64,000 nucleotides of DNA, from NCBI RefSeq assembly GCF_003030345.1, contig NZ_CP028158.1, positions 2,604,001-2,668,000 of the forward strand, given 5' to 3'. Positions 1-7,345 of the stretch are shown one piece after another. The DNA comes from Plantactinospora sp. BC1. Its GTDB lineage: Bacteria; Actinomycetota; Actinomycetes; Mycobacteriales; Micromonosporaceae. The notes below the pieces were generated by a model, which saw only the letters and a program-made list of their open reading frames with translations, had not been told where the DNA came from and did not search any database. Position numbers and translations under genes: made by a program. Each line of letters begins with the position of its first letter. Within the stretch, counting starts at the first letter, position 1.

Positions 1-143
1 CGCGGCGACGGGGTCGGGCGAGGACGCCGCCCCGCCCGGCCCGGGACGGCCCGGCGTACGACGACCGGCGGGCCCGGGCCCCACCGTCCGGAGAACGCCG
101 GTGGCTTCCACTGCCGACCACCCGAGGGGAAGGTGTCGCGTGA
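1..143 (+). CDS. 3' end of an unidentified upstream gene (partial)
   Basis: An open frame enters from the left edge (codons in phase with base 3) and stops with TGA at 141-143. The visible tail is arginine- and proline-rich and ends in a short WLPLPTTRGEGVA-like stretch, too little to assign a family. The reason to believe it is the junction: its stop overlaps the GTG start at 140 as GTGA, exactly as at the three following gene junctions. It would then be an upstream member of the same operon. High GC makes open frames cheap, so this is tentative. Confidence 0.3.
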   Translation, partial: RRRGRARTPPRPARDGPAYDDRRARAPPSGERRWLPLPTTRGEGVA

Positions 144-448
144 CGGTCGGGATCAACTCCGCAGTCGTCTGGGTAGACGACGACGAGGAGGTCCGGCTCT
201 ACCACCCGGACGACGGGGAGTTCCAGACGTTCAACGTGAGCGCCGCGCGGATCTGGCGCCGGCTCGCCGCCGGCAGCGACGTGCCGACCGTGGTGCGGGA
301 GCTGGCCGACGCGTTCGGCGGCGACGACGGGCGGGAACGCGAGGCCGTCGCCCGGGACGTCCGCGAGTTCGTGGCGCTGCTGCACGCCCGCGACCTGCTC
401 CGGTCGGCCGAGCCGTCCGGACCGGCCGGCGAGGGGGGCCACCGGTGA
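140..448 (+). CDS. PqqD-family peptide-binding/chaperone protein
   Basis: A 102-residue protein of the PqqD/RRE fold class, which in peptide-modification pathways (PQQ, lasso and other RiPPs) binds the leader part of a precursor peptide and delivers it to a modifying enzyme. The sequence shows the usual N-terminal beta strands (VVWVDD, VRLYHPDDGEFQTFN), the family's N-x-x-A-x-x-I-W motif, and a C-terminal helical half ending in FVALLHARDLL. The GTG at 140 is chosen over the ATG at 101 because GAGGGGAAGG at 124-133 is a strong ribosome binding site seven bases away. It overlaps the next gene as GTGA. No precursor peptide is visible in the window, so the substrate is unknown. Confidence 0.8.
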   Translation: MTVGINSAVVWVDDDEEVRLYHPDDGEFQTFNVSAARIWRRLAAGSDVPTVVRELADAFGGDDGREREAVARDVREFVALLHARDLLRSAEPSGPAGEGGHR

Positions 449-1323
449 GCGGCTTCGCCGACGGGGTACGGGCGACTCTCGCGGCCGGCGGCCTGGCCCG
501 GGTACCGGTCACCGGCTCCGGCATGGTGCCGGTGCTCTCCGACGGCACCGTCGTGGTCGAGCCGGTCGAGTTCGACCAGGTCTGCCCGGGCGAGGTGGTC
601 GCGTACCAGCACGGCGACGGGATCGTGGTGCACCGGGTGGTGGCCCGGCTGCCGGAGCACCTGCTGACCGCCGGTGACAACCTGCCGCTGTACGACCCGC
701 CGGTGCCCCGGGCGGCACTGCTCGGCCGGGTGCCGCAGGTCCCGGCCCGTGCCCCGGGTGCCCCGGCCGTCGGCGGCCCGCCCCTGCCGCTGCCGGACGG
801 CGTCACGCTCTGGCTGGTCGGCGCGGCGGCCCGGGCCGTACCGGAGACCGACCACCAGCTTCCGGTGTCGGGGAGCCGCCGAACCCAGGACCTGGTCCGG
901 GTACGCCACCTCGCCGCCGGCTCCGCCCTGCCGGACCGGGTACGCCGGGCCCTGGACGCCCTCGACGCGCTGGGCGGGGTGACCGTCGGCATCTCCCCGG
1001 CGGCGGTACGCCCGGTGGACGACCTGCGTACCGCCCTGGCCGGCCGGAGCCGCCCGGCCCGGCCGGCACAGCGGCTCGACATCGTGCTCGGCTGCCGGTT
1101 CGGCGCACCGGCCCCGTCCGGCGGCCGGGACGGCGTCGCGCCGGTGGACGGAGCCGACGACGCCCAGCCGGTCATCGCCCCGGACGACGTCGACCACCAC
1201 CTGCGGACCGGCCCGCCACTGTCGGAGACCGGCCCGGTGAGCGCCATCCGGACCATCCTCGCCACGCTCGGCGTACCCCCGCTGCCGGGATTCCCGCAGC
1301 CCGCGCTCGACGGTGCGCCGTGA
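445..1323 (+). CDS. S24/S26 signal-peptidase-like protein, probably catalytically dead
   Basis: A 292-residue protein whose first 95 residues resemble the S26 (signal peptidase I/SipW) catalytic core: a G-x-S-M-x-P-like box at residues 24-29, GEVVAYQ at 49-55, VVHRVV at 61-66 (SipW-type His in place of Lys) and LLTAGDN at 73-79. In the nucleophile box the sequence reads GSGMVP, so glycine occupies the position where the catalytic serine is expected. No transmembrane anchor is obvious. The remaining 190 residues are low in recognisable motifs. It is coupled by GTGA overlaps to the PqqD gene before and the ABC ATPase after. In many actinobacterial clusters an S26-like protein sits next to PqqD and an ABC exporter; a binding or maturation role for an exported peptide is inference. 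Confidence 0.78.
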   Translation: MSGFADGVRATLAAGGLARVPVTGSGMVPVLSDGTVVVEPVEFDQVCPGEVVAYQHGDGIVVHRVVARLPEHLLTAGDNLPLYDPPVPRAALLGRVPQVPARAPGAPAVGGPPLPLPDGVTLWLVGAAARAVPETDHQLPVSGSRRTQDLVRVRHLAAGSALPDRVRRALDALDALGGVTVGISPAAVRPVDDLRTALAGRSRPARPAQRLDIVLGCRFGAPAPSGGRDGVAPVDGADDAQPVIAPDDVDHHLRTGPPLSETGPVSAIRTILATLGVPPLPGFPQPALDGAP

Positions 1324-2258
1324 CCCCGGCGATCGCCGCGGCCGACCTGGTCAAGGCGTATCCCGGCGCCACCGCCCCGGCGGTCGACGGGCTGACCTTC
1401 GACGTTGCGCCCGGCCAGGCGGTCGGGCTGCTCGGCCCGGCCGGCGCCGGCAAGAGCACCCTGCTCAAACTGGTCTGCGGGGCCTGCCCGGCCAGCTCCG
1501 GACGGCTCCTGGTGCACGGCCGCCAGCCCGACGGCGAGGCGAAGCGGGACGTGGCGGTGGTGCACCAGTCCGGGCCGTTCGACCTGACCCTCTCGGTCCG
1601 GGACAACCTGCGGGTCGCCGCCGCGTTCCGGGGCCTGCCCTGGCGCCGGGCCCGTTCCCGGGCCGACGACCTGCTCGGCGCCTTCGAGCTGGCCGGCAGC
1701 CAGGACCGGCTCGTGCAGGCCCTCTCCGCCGGGCAGCGGCGCCGGCTCCAGCTGGTCCGGGCGCTGCTCCGGGTGCCGAGGATCCTGCTGCTGGACGAGC
1801 CGTCGGTCGGGCTGGACGTCGAGGGCCGGCGTCGGGTCTGGGCCGCCCTGAACGAACTGCGCCGGCAGCACGAGCTGACCATCGTGCTGACCAGCCACTA
1901 CCTCGACGAGGTGGAGCGGAACACCGAACGGGTGCTGGTGCTGCGGCACGGCCGGCTGATCCGGGACGGCAGCCCGGCGGATCTGCGCGACGAACGCGGC
2001 GAGGCGCGGGCGGTGCTGCGGAGCGGCTCGGTGGACGGCTGGCCGGCGATCGCCGCCGGGGCGCTGCGGCTGGGGCTGGCCGCCGCGCGCAGCGGCAACG
2101 AGATCGTCCTGACCGGACCGGACCTGCGGCGCCGGCTGCCCCGGCTGCTGGCCGAACTGGCCGACCAGCGGATCCCGGTCGACAGCGTGGAGCTGGCCAC
2201 GGCCTCGCTGGAGGAGGCCTTCGTGGCCCTGACCCGATCGGAGGTGACCACCCGGTGA
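1320..2258 (+). CDS. ABC transporter ATP-binding protein
   Basis: A 312-residue ABC-2 type ATPase that powers the permease encoded next. Visible motifs in order are Walker A GPAGAGKST at residues 39-47, a Q-loop in VVHQSG, a signature LSAGQ (one change from LSGGQ), Walker B ILLLDEP, D-loop GLD and the switch histidine in TSHYLDE. The C-terminal third carries the extra domain common in drug/peptide exporters of the CcmA/DrrA class. The GTG start overlaps the previous stop as GTGA, and its own stop overlaps the permease start in the same way, so the four genes are almost certainly translated together. The substrate is probably a modified peptide or a small molecule made by the upstream genes; this is inference. 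Confidence 0.92.
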   Translation: MTPAIAAADLVKAYPGATAPAVDGLTFDVAPGQAVGLLGPAGAGKSTLLKLVCGACPASSGRLLVHGRQPDGEAKRDVAVVHQSGPFDLTLSVRDNLRVAAAFRGLPWRRARSRADDLLGAFELAGSQDRLVQALSAGQRRRLQLVRALLRVPRILLLDEPSVGLDVEGRRRVWAALNELRRQHELTIVLTSHYLDEVERNTERVLVLRHGRLIRDGSPADLRDERGEARAVLRSGSVDGWPAIAAGALRLGLAAARSGNEIVLTGPDLRRRLPRLLAELADQRIPVDSVELATASLEEAFVALTRSEVTTR

Positions 2259-3067
2259 GCCTGACCGGCCTGGCCGACGACGAGACCGCCGCGCCGCCCT
2301 GGCACGGCTCCGGACTCACCGCGACGCTGCGGCGGGAGTGGCTGCTGCTCACCCGCGACCGGGGCGACCTGCTGCTCGCGGTGGTGCCGAGCGCCGTCTA
2401 CATCGCACTCTTCGCCACCTCGCTCGCCGACCTGATCGGTACGGTCACCTACCGGGGCCGGACCGTCGGCTATCCCGACTTCGTCATTCCCGCGCTGATG
2501 TTCTCCGCGCTGCTCTCCGCCGCCACCATCTCGGGTACCGCGCTGGTGCGGGAGCGGGCGCACGGGATGGCGCTGGAGCTGTGGTCGTACCCGCTGACCC
2601 GGTGGCAGTACGTCGCCGGCAAGCTGCTCGCCGGCTCCGCCCTGGTGTCGGTGCAGACGGTCGCCGCGCTGGCGGCCTCGGCGGCACTGTTCCGGGTTCG
2701 CTGGCCGGCGGATCGCTGGGCCGCGCTGCTCTGCGGGGCGCTGCTCGCCGCGCTGGCGTTCAACGCGCTCTGCCTGCTGCTCGCCACCGTGGTGCGGGAC
2801 GCGCAGCGGTTCACCGTACTGGTGAACGTGCTGGTCCCGCTGCTGCTCTTCGCCAGCCCGTCGTTCTATCCGATCGAGAATCTCGGTACGGTGCCGCGGA
2901 TCCTCGCCGTGGTCAACCCGGTCAGCCATGGCGTCACCGCGCTCCGGGAGGCGCTGCTGCGCGGGTTCGCGGAGGTCTGGCCGCACTTCCTGCTGCTCGG
3001 GGTGGTCGCCGTCGTCGCGGTGGCCGGGGTGGGCCGGGCCCTGGTGCGGCAGTCCCGGGCGCTCTGA
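2255..3067 (+). CDS. ABC-2 type transporter permease
   Basis: A 270-residue integral membrane protein with about six hydrophobic segments, the expected size and layout for an ABC-2 permease (DrrB/NodJ-like). The conserved loop RERAHGMALELWSYPLTRWQ lies after the second segment, and a C-terminal IENLGTVPRILAVVNPVSH region precedes the last segment, where family members have the re-entrant part. It ends the operon; the first codon is the GTG at 2255 overlapping the ATPase stop. With the ATPase it should form an exporter in the cytoplasmic membrane. About 218 bases without a gene follow before the aldo/keto reductase. Confidence 0.9.
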   Translation: MSLTGLADDETAAPPWHGSGLTATLRREWLLLTRDRGDLLLAVVPSAVYIALFATSLADLIGTVTYRGRTVGYPDFVIPALMFSALLSAATISGTALVRERAHGMALELWSYPLTRWQYVAGKLLAGSALVSVQTVAALAASAALFRVRWPADRWAALLCGALLAALAFNALCLLLATVVRDAQRFTVLVNVLVPLLLFASPSFYPIENLGTVPRILAVVNPVSHGVTALREALLRGFAEVWPHFLLLGVVAVVAVAGVGRALVRQSRAL

Positions 3068-3285
3068 GTCGGCGGCTCCGGGGCGCCCGGACGGCAGTCG
3101 GGCGCTGCACGGCGACACGCGGCCCGACCACACCATTGTCGCACGGGACATCGACGAAATCCGCAGGTAGTGCCCTGTCCGGCCGGGTGGGCGACCGGCT
3201 AGTCTTCGCCGCCGTGCCGACCGTCGACCACTGCGGTGGCGGTCGGCCGACCACGGGTGGACAGCGCACGAGGAGGCGTTCGGCG

Positions 3286-4176
3286 ATGACAGGATCCGAC
3301 GAGGTGAGTGCGGCGTCCGCCGGCACCTGGCGGCTCGGCGACCTGACGGTCAACCGGATCGGCTTCGGCGCGATGCGGCTGACCCGGAACTCCGACGGCG
3401 GGCCGAGCGACCGGGACCGGGCGGTGGCGGTGCTCCGCCGGGCCGTCGAACTCGGGGTGAACCACATCGACACCGCCGCGTTCTACTTCTCGCCGCTGCG
3501 GTCGGCCAACGAACTGATCAACCGGGCGCTGGCGCCGTACCCGGAGGACCTGGTCATCGCCACCAAGGTCGGGCCGGGGCGGGACCCGTCGGGCGAGTGG
3601 CTGCCGCCGGCCCGGCCGGAGCAGTTGCGCGGCCAGGTCGAGGAGAACCTGCGGCAGCTCGGCCGGGACCACCTCGACCTGGTGAACCTGCGGGTGCACG
3701 GCCCCGAACCGATCGCGGAGCGGTTCGGGGTACTGGCCGAGCTGCGCGACGCCGGGCTGATCCGGCACCTGGGCGTCTCCAACGTACGGCCGGAGCAGCT
3801 CGCCGAGGCGCAGGCAGTCGCGCCGGTGGTCTGCGTGCAGAACCCGTACGGCGTCGACTACCGGCGTAGCGCCGACGACCTGGTGCGGATCTGCGCCGAG
3901 CAGGGCGTCGCCTTCGTGCCGTTCTTCGCGATCGCGGGCGCCGGCCGGGAGGCGGGCGCGACCGCCGCCGGTGACTCCGATGCGGAGCTGCGGGCGGTGG
4001 CGCGGGCGCACGGCGCGACGGTGGCACAGGTCCGGCTCGCCTGGACGTTGCACCGGGGCCCGCACGTCCTGGCTATTCCGGGTACCGGCAATCCGGAGCA
4101 CCTGGTCGCGAACGTGGCGGCCGGCGCCCTGCGGCTCAGCCCGGACGAACTGGCCCGGCTCGACCAGGCCGGCTGA
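3286..4176 (+). CDS. Aldo/keto reductase
   Basis: A 296-residue NADPH-dependent oxidoreductase of the aldo/keto reductase superfamily (TIM barrel). Catalytic tetrad elements are visible: Asp and Tyr in HIDTAAFY, Lys in VIATKVG and His in NLRVHGPEP. The cofactor-binding end shows LAIPGTGNPEHLVANVAA. ATG 3286 is chosen because AGGAGG at 3271-3276 lies nine bases upstream. It stands alone, convergent with the small gene at 4229-4507. The upstream gap contains a TAGTCT box near 3200 that could be a -10 element. Substrate is unknown; members act on aldehydes and ketones. Confidence 0.93.
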   Translation: MTGSDEVSAASAGTWRLGDLTVNRIGFGAMRLTRNSDGGPSDRDRAVAVLRRAVELGVNHIDTAAFYFSPLRSANELINRALAPYPEDLVIATKVGPGRDPSGEWLPPARPEQLRGQVEENLRQLGRDHLDLVNLRVHGPEPIAERFGVLAELRDAGLIRHLGVSNVRPEQLAEAQAVAPVVCVQNPYGVDYRRSADDLVRICAEQGVAFVPFFAIAGAGREAGATAAGDSDAELRAVARAHGATVAQVRLAWTLHRGPHVLAIPGTGNPEHLVANVAAGALRLSPDELARLDQAG

Positions 4177-4188
4177 CCGCCCGGGGTG

Positions 4189-4219
4189 CCCGTGCCGGGG
4201 CTCGTGTCCCGGCCACGGG
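4189..4219. terminator. Hairpin between convergent genes
   Basis: CCCGTGCCGGG (4189-4199) pairs with CCCGG plus CACGGG (4208-4219) with one bulged C and an eight-base loop. It lies between two convergent stop codons, so it can end transcription from both sides. There is no U tract, as is usual in actinobacteria. Confidence 0.5.
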
Positions 4220-4228
4220 TACTCCGGG

Positions 4229-4507
4229 TCAGACCTGCTGGTCGCGGCTGGCCAGCCCGGCCGGCGCGGCGGCCAGGGCGGCCTGGATCGCCTCGACCAG
4301 GGCGAGCGCGGACTCCTCGGTCAGCTCGACCGCGACCCGCGCCCCCGGGCCGGCGGCCGGGTTCAGAAAGTCGATGTTGAGGGTGTGTGCGTACGGCGCG
4401 TGCGTCGGATGGTCCACGTAGACGCAGGTGTGGCTGACCGGGAACCAGCCGCCGGCACCCTTGCCGCTGCCGTCGACCTCGCGCTTCACCGTGACGTACG
4501 TGCACAT
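4229..4507 (-). CDS. Conserved small protein (DUF6295-like)
   Basis: A 92-residue protein starting MCTYVTVKREV with a conserved core KGAGGWFPVSHTCVYVDHP, then HTLNIDFLNPAAGPGARVAVEL and a C-terminal alanine-rich helix. I recognise this as a conserved actinobacterial family, which I believe is DUF6295; no activity is known. It has no signal peptide or membrane segment. GAGGAG lies six bases before the ATG at 4507. The gap to the dienelactone hydrolase stop-to-start region is 67 bases on the same strand, so the two may be cotranscribed. Confidence 0.78.
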   Translation of the reverse strand: MCTYVTVKREVDGSGKGAGGWFPVSHTCVYVDHPTHAPYAHTLNIDFLNPAAGPGARVAVELTEESALALVEAIQAALAAAPAGLASRDQQV

Positions 4508-4574
4508 GCCGGCCTCCTCGGGCTCGGACGGAGGGGACTCGGAGGAGGGGACTCGGACGGAGGGGATTCGCCGG

Positions 4575-5318
4575 TCAGGCGTTCAGGTGCCGGTCGAAGA
4601 AGTCCCGGACCCGTTGCCACCCCTCGGTGGCGGCCAGCGGCCGGTAGCTGGGCCGGTCGACGGCGAAGAAGCCGTGCCCGGCGTCGGCGAAGGTGTGGAA
4701 CTCGTGCGGCTTGCCGAGCCGGGTCAGCTCCCGGGACAGCTCGTCCATCTGGGCCGGGGAGGGGTACTGGTCCTCGGCGCCGAAGAGCCCGAGCAGCGGG
4801 CAGGAGAGCCGGTCGGCCTGGTCGAGCAGCGGCTTCACCGCCAGCGGGAAGCTCTCCGGCGGGTTGCCGACCACGAACGCGCCGTAGCAGTCGACGGCGG
4901 CGTCCAGCGGCAGTCGGGTGGCGGCCAGGAACGCCTGCCGGCCACCGGAGCAGTACCCGATCACCCCGACCCTGCCGTTCGAGGCCGGCAGCCCGCGCAG
5001 GTGGTCGGCGGCGCCGCCGACGTCGCCGACGAGCCGGTCGTCGGGTACGCCACCGGCGGCCCGTGCCGTCGCCGCCGCGTCGTCGGGGCTGGCGCCGGGT
5101 GCCTCCCGGGAGTAGAGGTTGGGGCAGATCGCCGCGTACCCGTAGCTGGCCAGCCGACGCGTGATCTCCTTTGTCGGCTCGTCGTAGCCGGGCATGTGGT
5201 GGATCACCACCACCCCGCCGTGCGGCGTGGCATCGAGGGGCTGGGCGAGATATGCCTCGATCTCGTCGCCGCCCGCCCCGGTGATCCGGACCGTTCCGGC
5301 CTGCATCCCGTCCCGCAC
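4575..5318 (-). CDS. Dienelactone hydrolase family protein
   Basis: A 247-residue alpha/beta hydrolase of the carboxymethylenebutenolidase class, which opens lactone or ester bonds in aromatic-ring degradation products. The nucleophile elbow is the family-typical GYCSGG with cysteine instead of serine; the acid is in FGAEDQYPS and the histidine in ADAGHGFF. The region VVVIHHMPGYDEPTKEI carries the oxyanion and Glu segment. The frame is open to 5378, but the first 20 residues of that longer version look non-conserved; GTG 5318 has GGGAG eight bases upstream and is preferred. ATG 5306 is another possibility. Confidence 0.9.
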   Translation of the reverse strand: MRDGMQAGTVRITGAGGDEIEAYLAQPLDATPHGGVVVIHHMPGYDEPTKEITRRLASYGYAAICPNLYSREAPGASPDDAAATARAAGGVPDDRLVGDVGGAADHLRGLPASNGRVGVIGYCSGGRQAFLAATRLPLDAAVDCYGAFVVGNPPESFPLAVKPLLDQADRLSCPLLGLFGAEDQYPSPAQMDELSRELTRLGKPHEFHTFADAGHGFFAVDRPSYRPLAATEGWQRVRDFFDRHLNA

Positions 5319-5462
5319 CGTCGTTGCTCCCGTCCTGCCCGGCCGGACCGCGTCCGCCGGCCGTACCCGAATTCTCATTAGCCCGGGTAACTATTTCAGC
5401 CGGCGGTCGGCGGCGGTCCGGTGACCCGGTGCGGGGATCTTCCTCACACCGCGAACAGACCC

Positions 5463-5491
5463 GGGACAGCGGCCTGCGGTGCCCGTAGACT
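5463..5491 (+). promoter_or_regulatory. Putative promoter of the SAM-I leader
   Basis: GGGACA (5463-5468) and TAGACT (5486-5491) are separated by 17 bases and sit 18 bases before the start of the riboswitch, so transcription would begin near 5498. The -35 box is weak. Confidence 0.4.
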
Positions 5492-5508
5492 GTCGGCACA
5501 ACTTCATA

Positions 5509-5625
5509 CCTCATCCAGAGGGGCTGAGGGATACGGCCCGATGACGCCCCGGCAACCACTCCACGGCGGAGCAGGTGCCAAATCCGTCCCCGCCGCGCGG
5601 TGCGGCGCCAGGGAAAGATGAGAGG
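5509..5625 (+). promoter_or_regulatory. SAM-I (S-box) riboswitch
   Basis: The S-box core is complete: CTCATCCAGAGGGGCTGAGG at the 5' side, GGCCCGATGACGCCCCGGCA with the kink-turn and pseudoknot partners, AGGTGCCAAATCC for the P3 strand and junction, and GGAAAGATGAGAGG closing P1. CTCATC at 5510-5515 pairs with GATGAG at 5618-5623 to make P1. S-adenosylmethionine binding should stabilise P1; the AGAGGA just 3' of P1 is the likely ribosome binding site of the gene at 5638, so a translational switch is plausible. The class is known to turn genes off when SAM is high. Confidence 0.93.
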
Positions 5626-5637
5626 ACGGCTATCGCC

Positions 5638-6933
5638 ATGACGTCGATCATCGACGCGACCCCCAGCCAGACCAGCCCGGTGGCACCCAACCCCGCCCGC
5701 GTTCTCGTCTGTCGCGGCTGCGGCACCGAATATCCGCTGGTCGCGCAGCACGCCTGTTACGAGTGTTTCGGCCCGCTGGAGGTCGGCTACGACGCCGCGA
5801 CCCTGGCCCGGGTCACCAGGGCCGACATCGAGGCCGGCCCGAAGAACCTCTGGCGGTACGCCGCGCTGCTGCCGACCGGCCAGGACCCGACCACCCGGGT
5901 CACCCTCGACCCGGGGTTGACCCCGCTGGTGCCGGCCGCCGGCCTCGCCGCCGAGCTGGGCATCCGGGCGCCGCTCTGGGTCAAGGACGACAGCGCCAAC
6001 CCCACGCACTCGTTCAAGGACCGGGTGGTGTCGGTGGCGTTGACCGCCGCCCGTGGTCTCGGCTTCACCCGGTTCGCCTGTGCCTCGACCGGCAACCTGG
6101 CGAACTCGGTCGCCGCGCACGCGGCCCGGGCCGGGGTGCCGTCGATCGTCTTCATCCCCGGCGACCTGGAGCAGGGCAAGGTGGTGACCACCGCCGTCTA
6201 CGGCGGCGACGTGGTCGCGATCGACGGCTCGTACGACGACGTCAACCGGCTCTGCGGCGAGCTGGTCGAGACCGACGAGTTCGAGGACACCGCCTTCGTC
6301 AACGTGAACGTCCGGCCGTACTACGCCGAGGGCTCCAAGACGCTGGGTTACGAGGTGGCCGAGCAGTTGGGGTGGCGGATTCCCGAGCAGGTGGTCATCC
6401 CGATGGCCAGTGGCGAGCTGCTCACCAAGATTGACAAGGCGTTCAGCGAGCTGGTCGAGATCGGACTGGTCGAGGCGCCGCCGAACGGCTGGAAGGTCTT
6501 CGGCGCCCAGTCGGTCGGCTGCAACCCGATCGCCGTCGCGCTGCACGCCGACACCGACGTGATCACCCCGGTCCGGCCGACCGGGATCGCCAAGTCGCTC
6601 AACATCGGCGACCCGGCCGCCGGGCTCTACGCACTGGAGGCGGTGCGCCGTACCGGCGGCTGGATGGACTACGCCGACGACGACGAGATCCGCGCCGCCA
6701 TCCGGCAGTTGGCCCGGACCACCGGCGTCTTCGCCGAGACGGCCGGCGGGGTCACCGTGGCCGTACTCGGCAAGCTGGTGGCGAGCGGCCGGCTGGATCC
6801 GGACGCCGAGACGGTGGTCTTCAACACCGGCGAGGGCCTCAAGACCCTGGACGCGGTGGCGGCACAGGTCGGTCCGACGTACCGGGTCAAGCCGTCGCTG
6901 CGGGCCGTCCGCGACGCCGGGCTGCTCGGCTGA
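5638..6933 (+). CDS. thrC: Threonine synthase (riboswitch-controlled)
   Basis: A 431-residue fold-type II PLP enzyme. The PLP lysine is in NPTHSFKDRVV, followed by the phosphate-binding region ASTGNLANSVAA. The N-terminus has two Cys-x-x-Cys pairs (CRGCG and CYECF), a zinc-knuckle-like start seen in this branch of threonine synthases. Family members convert O-phosphohomoserine to threonine. The ATG at 5638 follows the SAM-I riboswitch with GAGAGGA about eleven bases upstream. Control of a threonine synthase by SAM is odd, because SAM normally represses methionine genes; this paralogue could instead act in a homoserine-to-sulfur amino acid step. No thrB or hom is adjacent. Confidence 0.88.
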   Translation: MTSIIDATPSQTSPVAPNPARVLVCRGCGTEYPLVAQHACYECFGPLEVGYDAATLARVTRADIEAGPKNLWRYAALLPTGQDPTTRVTLDPGLTPLVPAAGLAAELGIRAPLWVKDDSANPTHSFKDRVVSVALTAARGLGFTRFACASTGNLANSVAAHAARAGVPSIVFIPGDLEQGKVVTTAVYGGDVVAIDGSYDDVNRLCGELVETDEFEDTAFVNVNVRPYYAEGSKTLGYEVAEQLGWRIPEQVVIPMASGELLTKIDKAFSELVEIGLVEAPPNGWKVFGAQSVGCNPIAVALHADTDVITPVRPTGIAKSLNIGDPAAGLYALEAVRRTGGWMDYADDDEIRAAIRQLARTTGVFAETAGGVTVAVLGKLVASGRLDPDAETVVFNTGEGLKTLDAVAAQVGPTYRVKPSLRAVRDAGLLG

Positions 6934-6954
6934 ATTTTCCGGAAGAAATTTTTG

Positions 6955-6985
6955 GCATCTGCCCGAAGCGTGCTCGGGCAGATGC
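6955..6985 (+). terminator. Strong hairpin after thrC
   Basis: GCATCTGCCCGA (6955-6966) and TCGGGCAGATGC (6974-6985) form a perfect 12-bp stem with a seven-base loop, 21 bases after the thrC stop. It has no U tract after it; an A/T-rich stretch lies before it. Confidence 0.7.
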
Positions 6986-7103
6986 ACGTGCAACTTGCAG
7001 GTGGAATCGTTCGGTCCCATCGGCGGCCCGCCGAAGCCGGCGGTACGGATGCGGTGCGTAGCTGCTCTTTTGCCGCCCGTGACGAAAACACGCGGAAGAG
7101 GGC

Positions 7104-7132
7104 TTGACGCCTGCATCTGCACGACGCAAGAT
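7104..7132 (+). promoter_or_regulatory. Sigma-70-like promoter
   Basis: TTGACG (7104-7109), a 17-base spacer and CAAGAT (7127-7132) make one of the best consensus-type promoters in the window. The predicted start at about 7139-7141 coincides with the first base of the folded segment at 7141. GCATCT (7113-7118) and AGATGC (7129-7134) form an inverted repeat over the -10 that could be an operator. Confidence 0.6.
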
Positions 7133-7140
7133 GCTCCGTG

Positions 7141-7219
7141 CGGGAGGACGCACCGCCGTAGACTTTCAAAGCTCTTACGACCCAGCGCCGGAGGCGTTGT
7201 GCGGGCGTCCTCCCGACCA
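7141..7219 (+). ncRNA. Candidate structured small RNA (three-way junction)
   Basis: The segment lies between thrC and a GNAT gene and begins at the predicted start of a good promoter. CGGGAGGACGC (7141-7151) is perfectly complementary to GCGTCCTCCCG (7205-7215); after a bulged A, CCGC (7153-7156) pairs with GCGG (7201-7204). Inside are two hairpins: CGTA/TACG (7157-7160 with 7176-7179) and AGCGCC/GGCGTT (7184-7189 with 7193-7198, loop GGA). The closing stem is followed by ACCA. It is not a tRNA, because there is no T arm. It may be a free RNA or the 5' leader of the gene at 7346. I do not recognise a known RNA family. Confidence 0.38.
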
Positions 7220-7345
7220 AACTCTCCCGCCCGGTCCGGCCGACGTCGTCGCCGCCCGTCGGGCTCAACGCGAATCCACCGACCCGGGTGACGGTCCCCC
7301 GATATTCGGTCGCGCCCGGTTCGTGCAAGCGGCACTCTCCAGAGC

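Noticed and set aside
7141..7219. tRNA gene (7-bp acceptor-like end followed by ACCA)
   Set aside because: No T-loop GTTCRAAT, no D-arm pattern, and the closing stem is 11 bp plus four more pairs; it is kept only as an unclassified RNA candidate.
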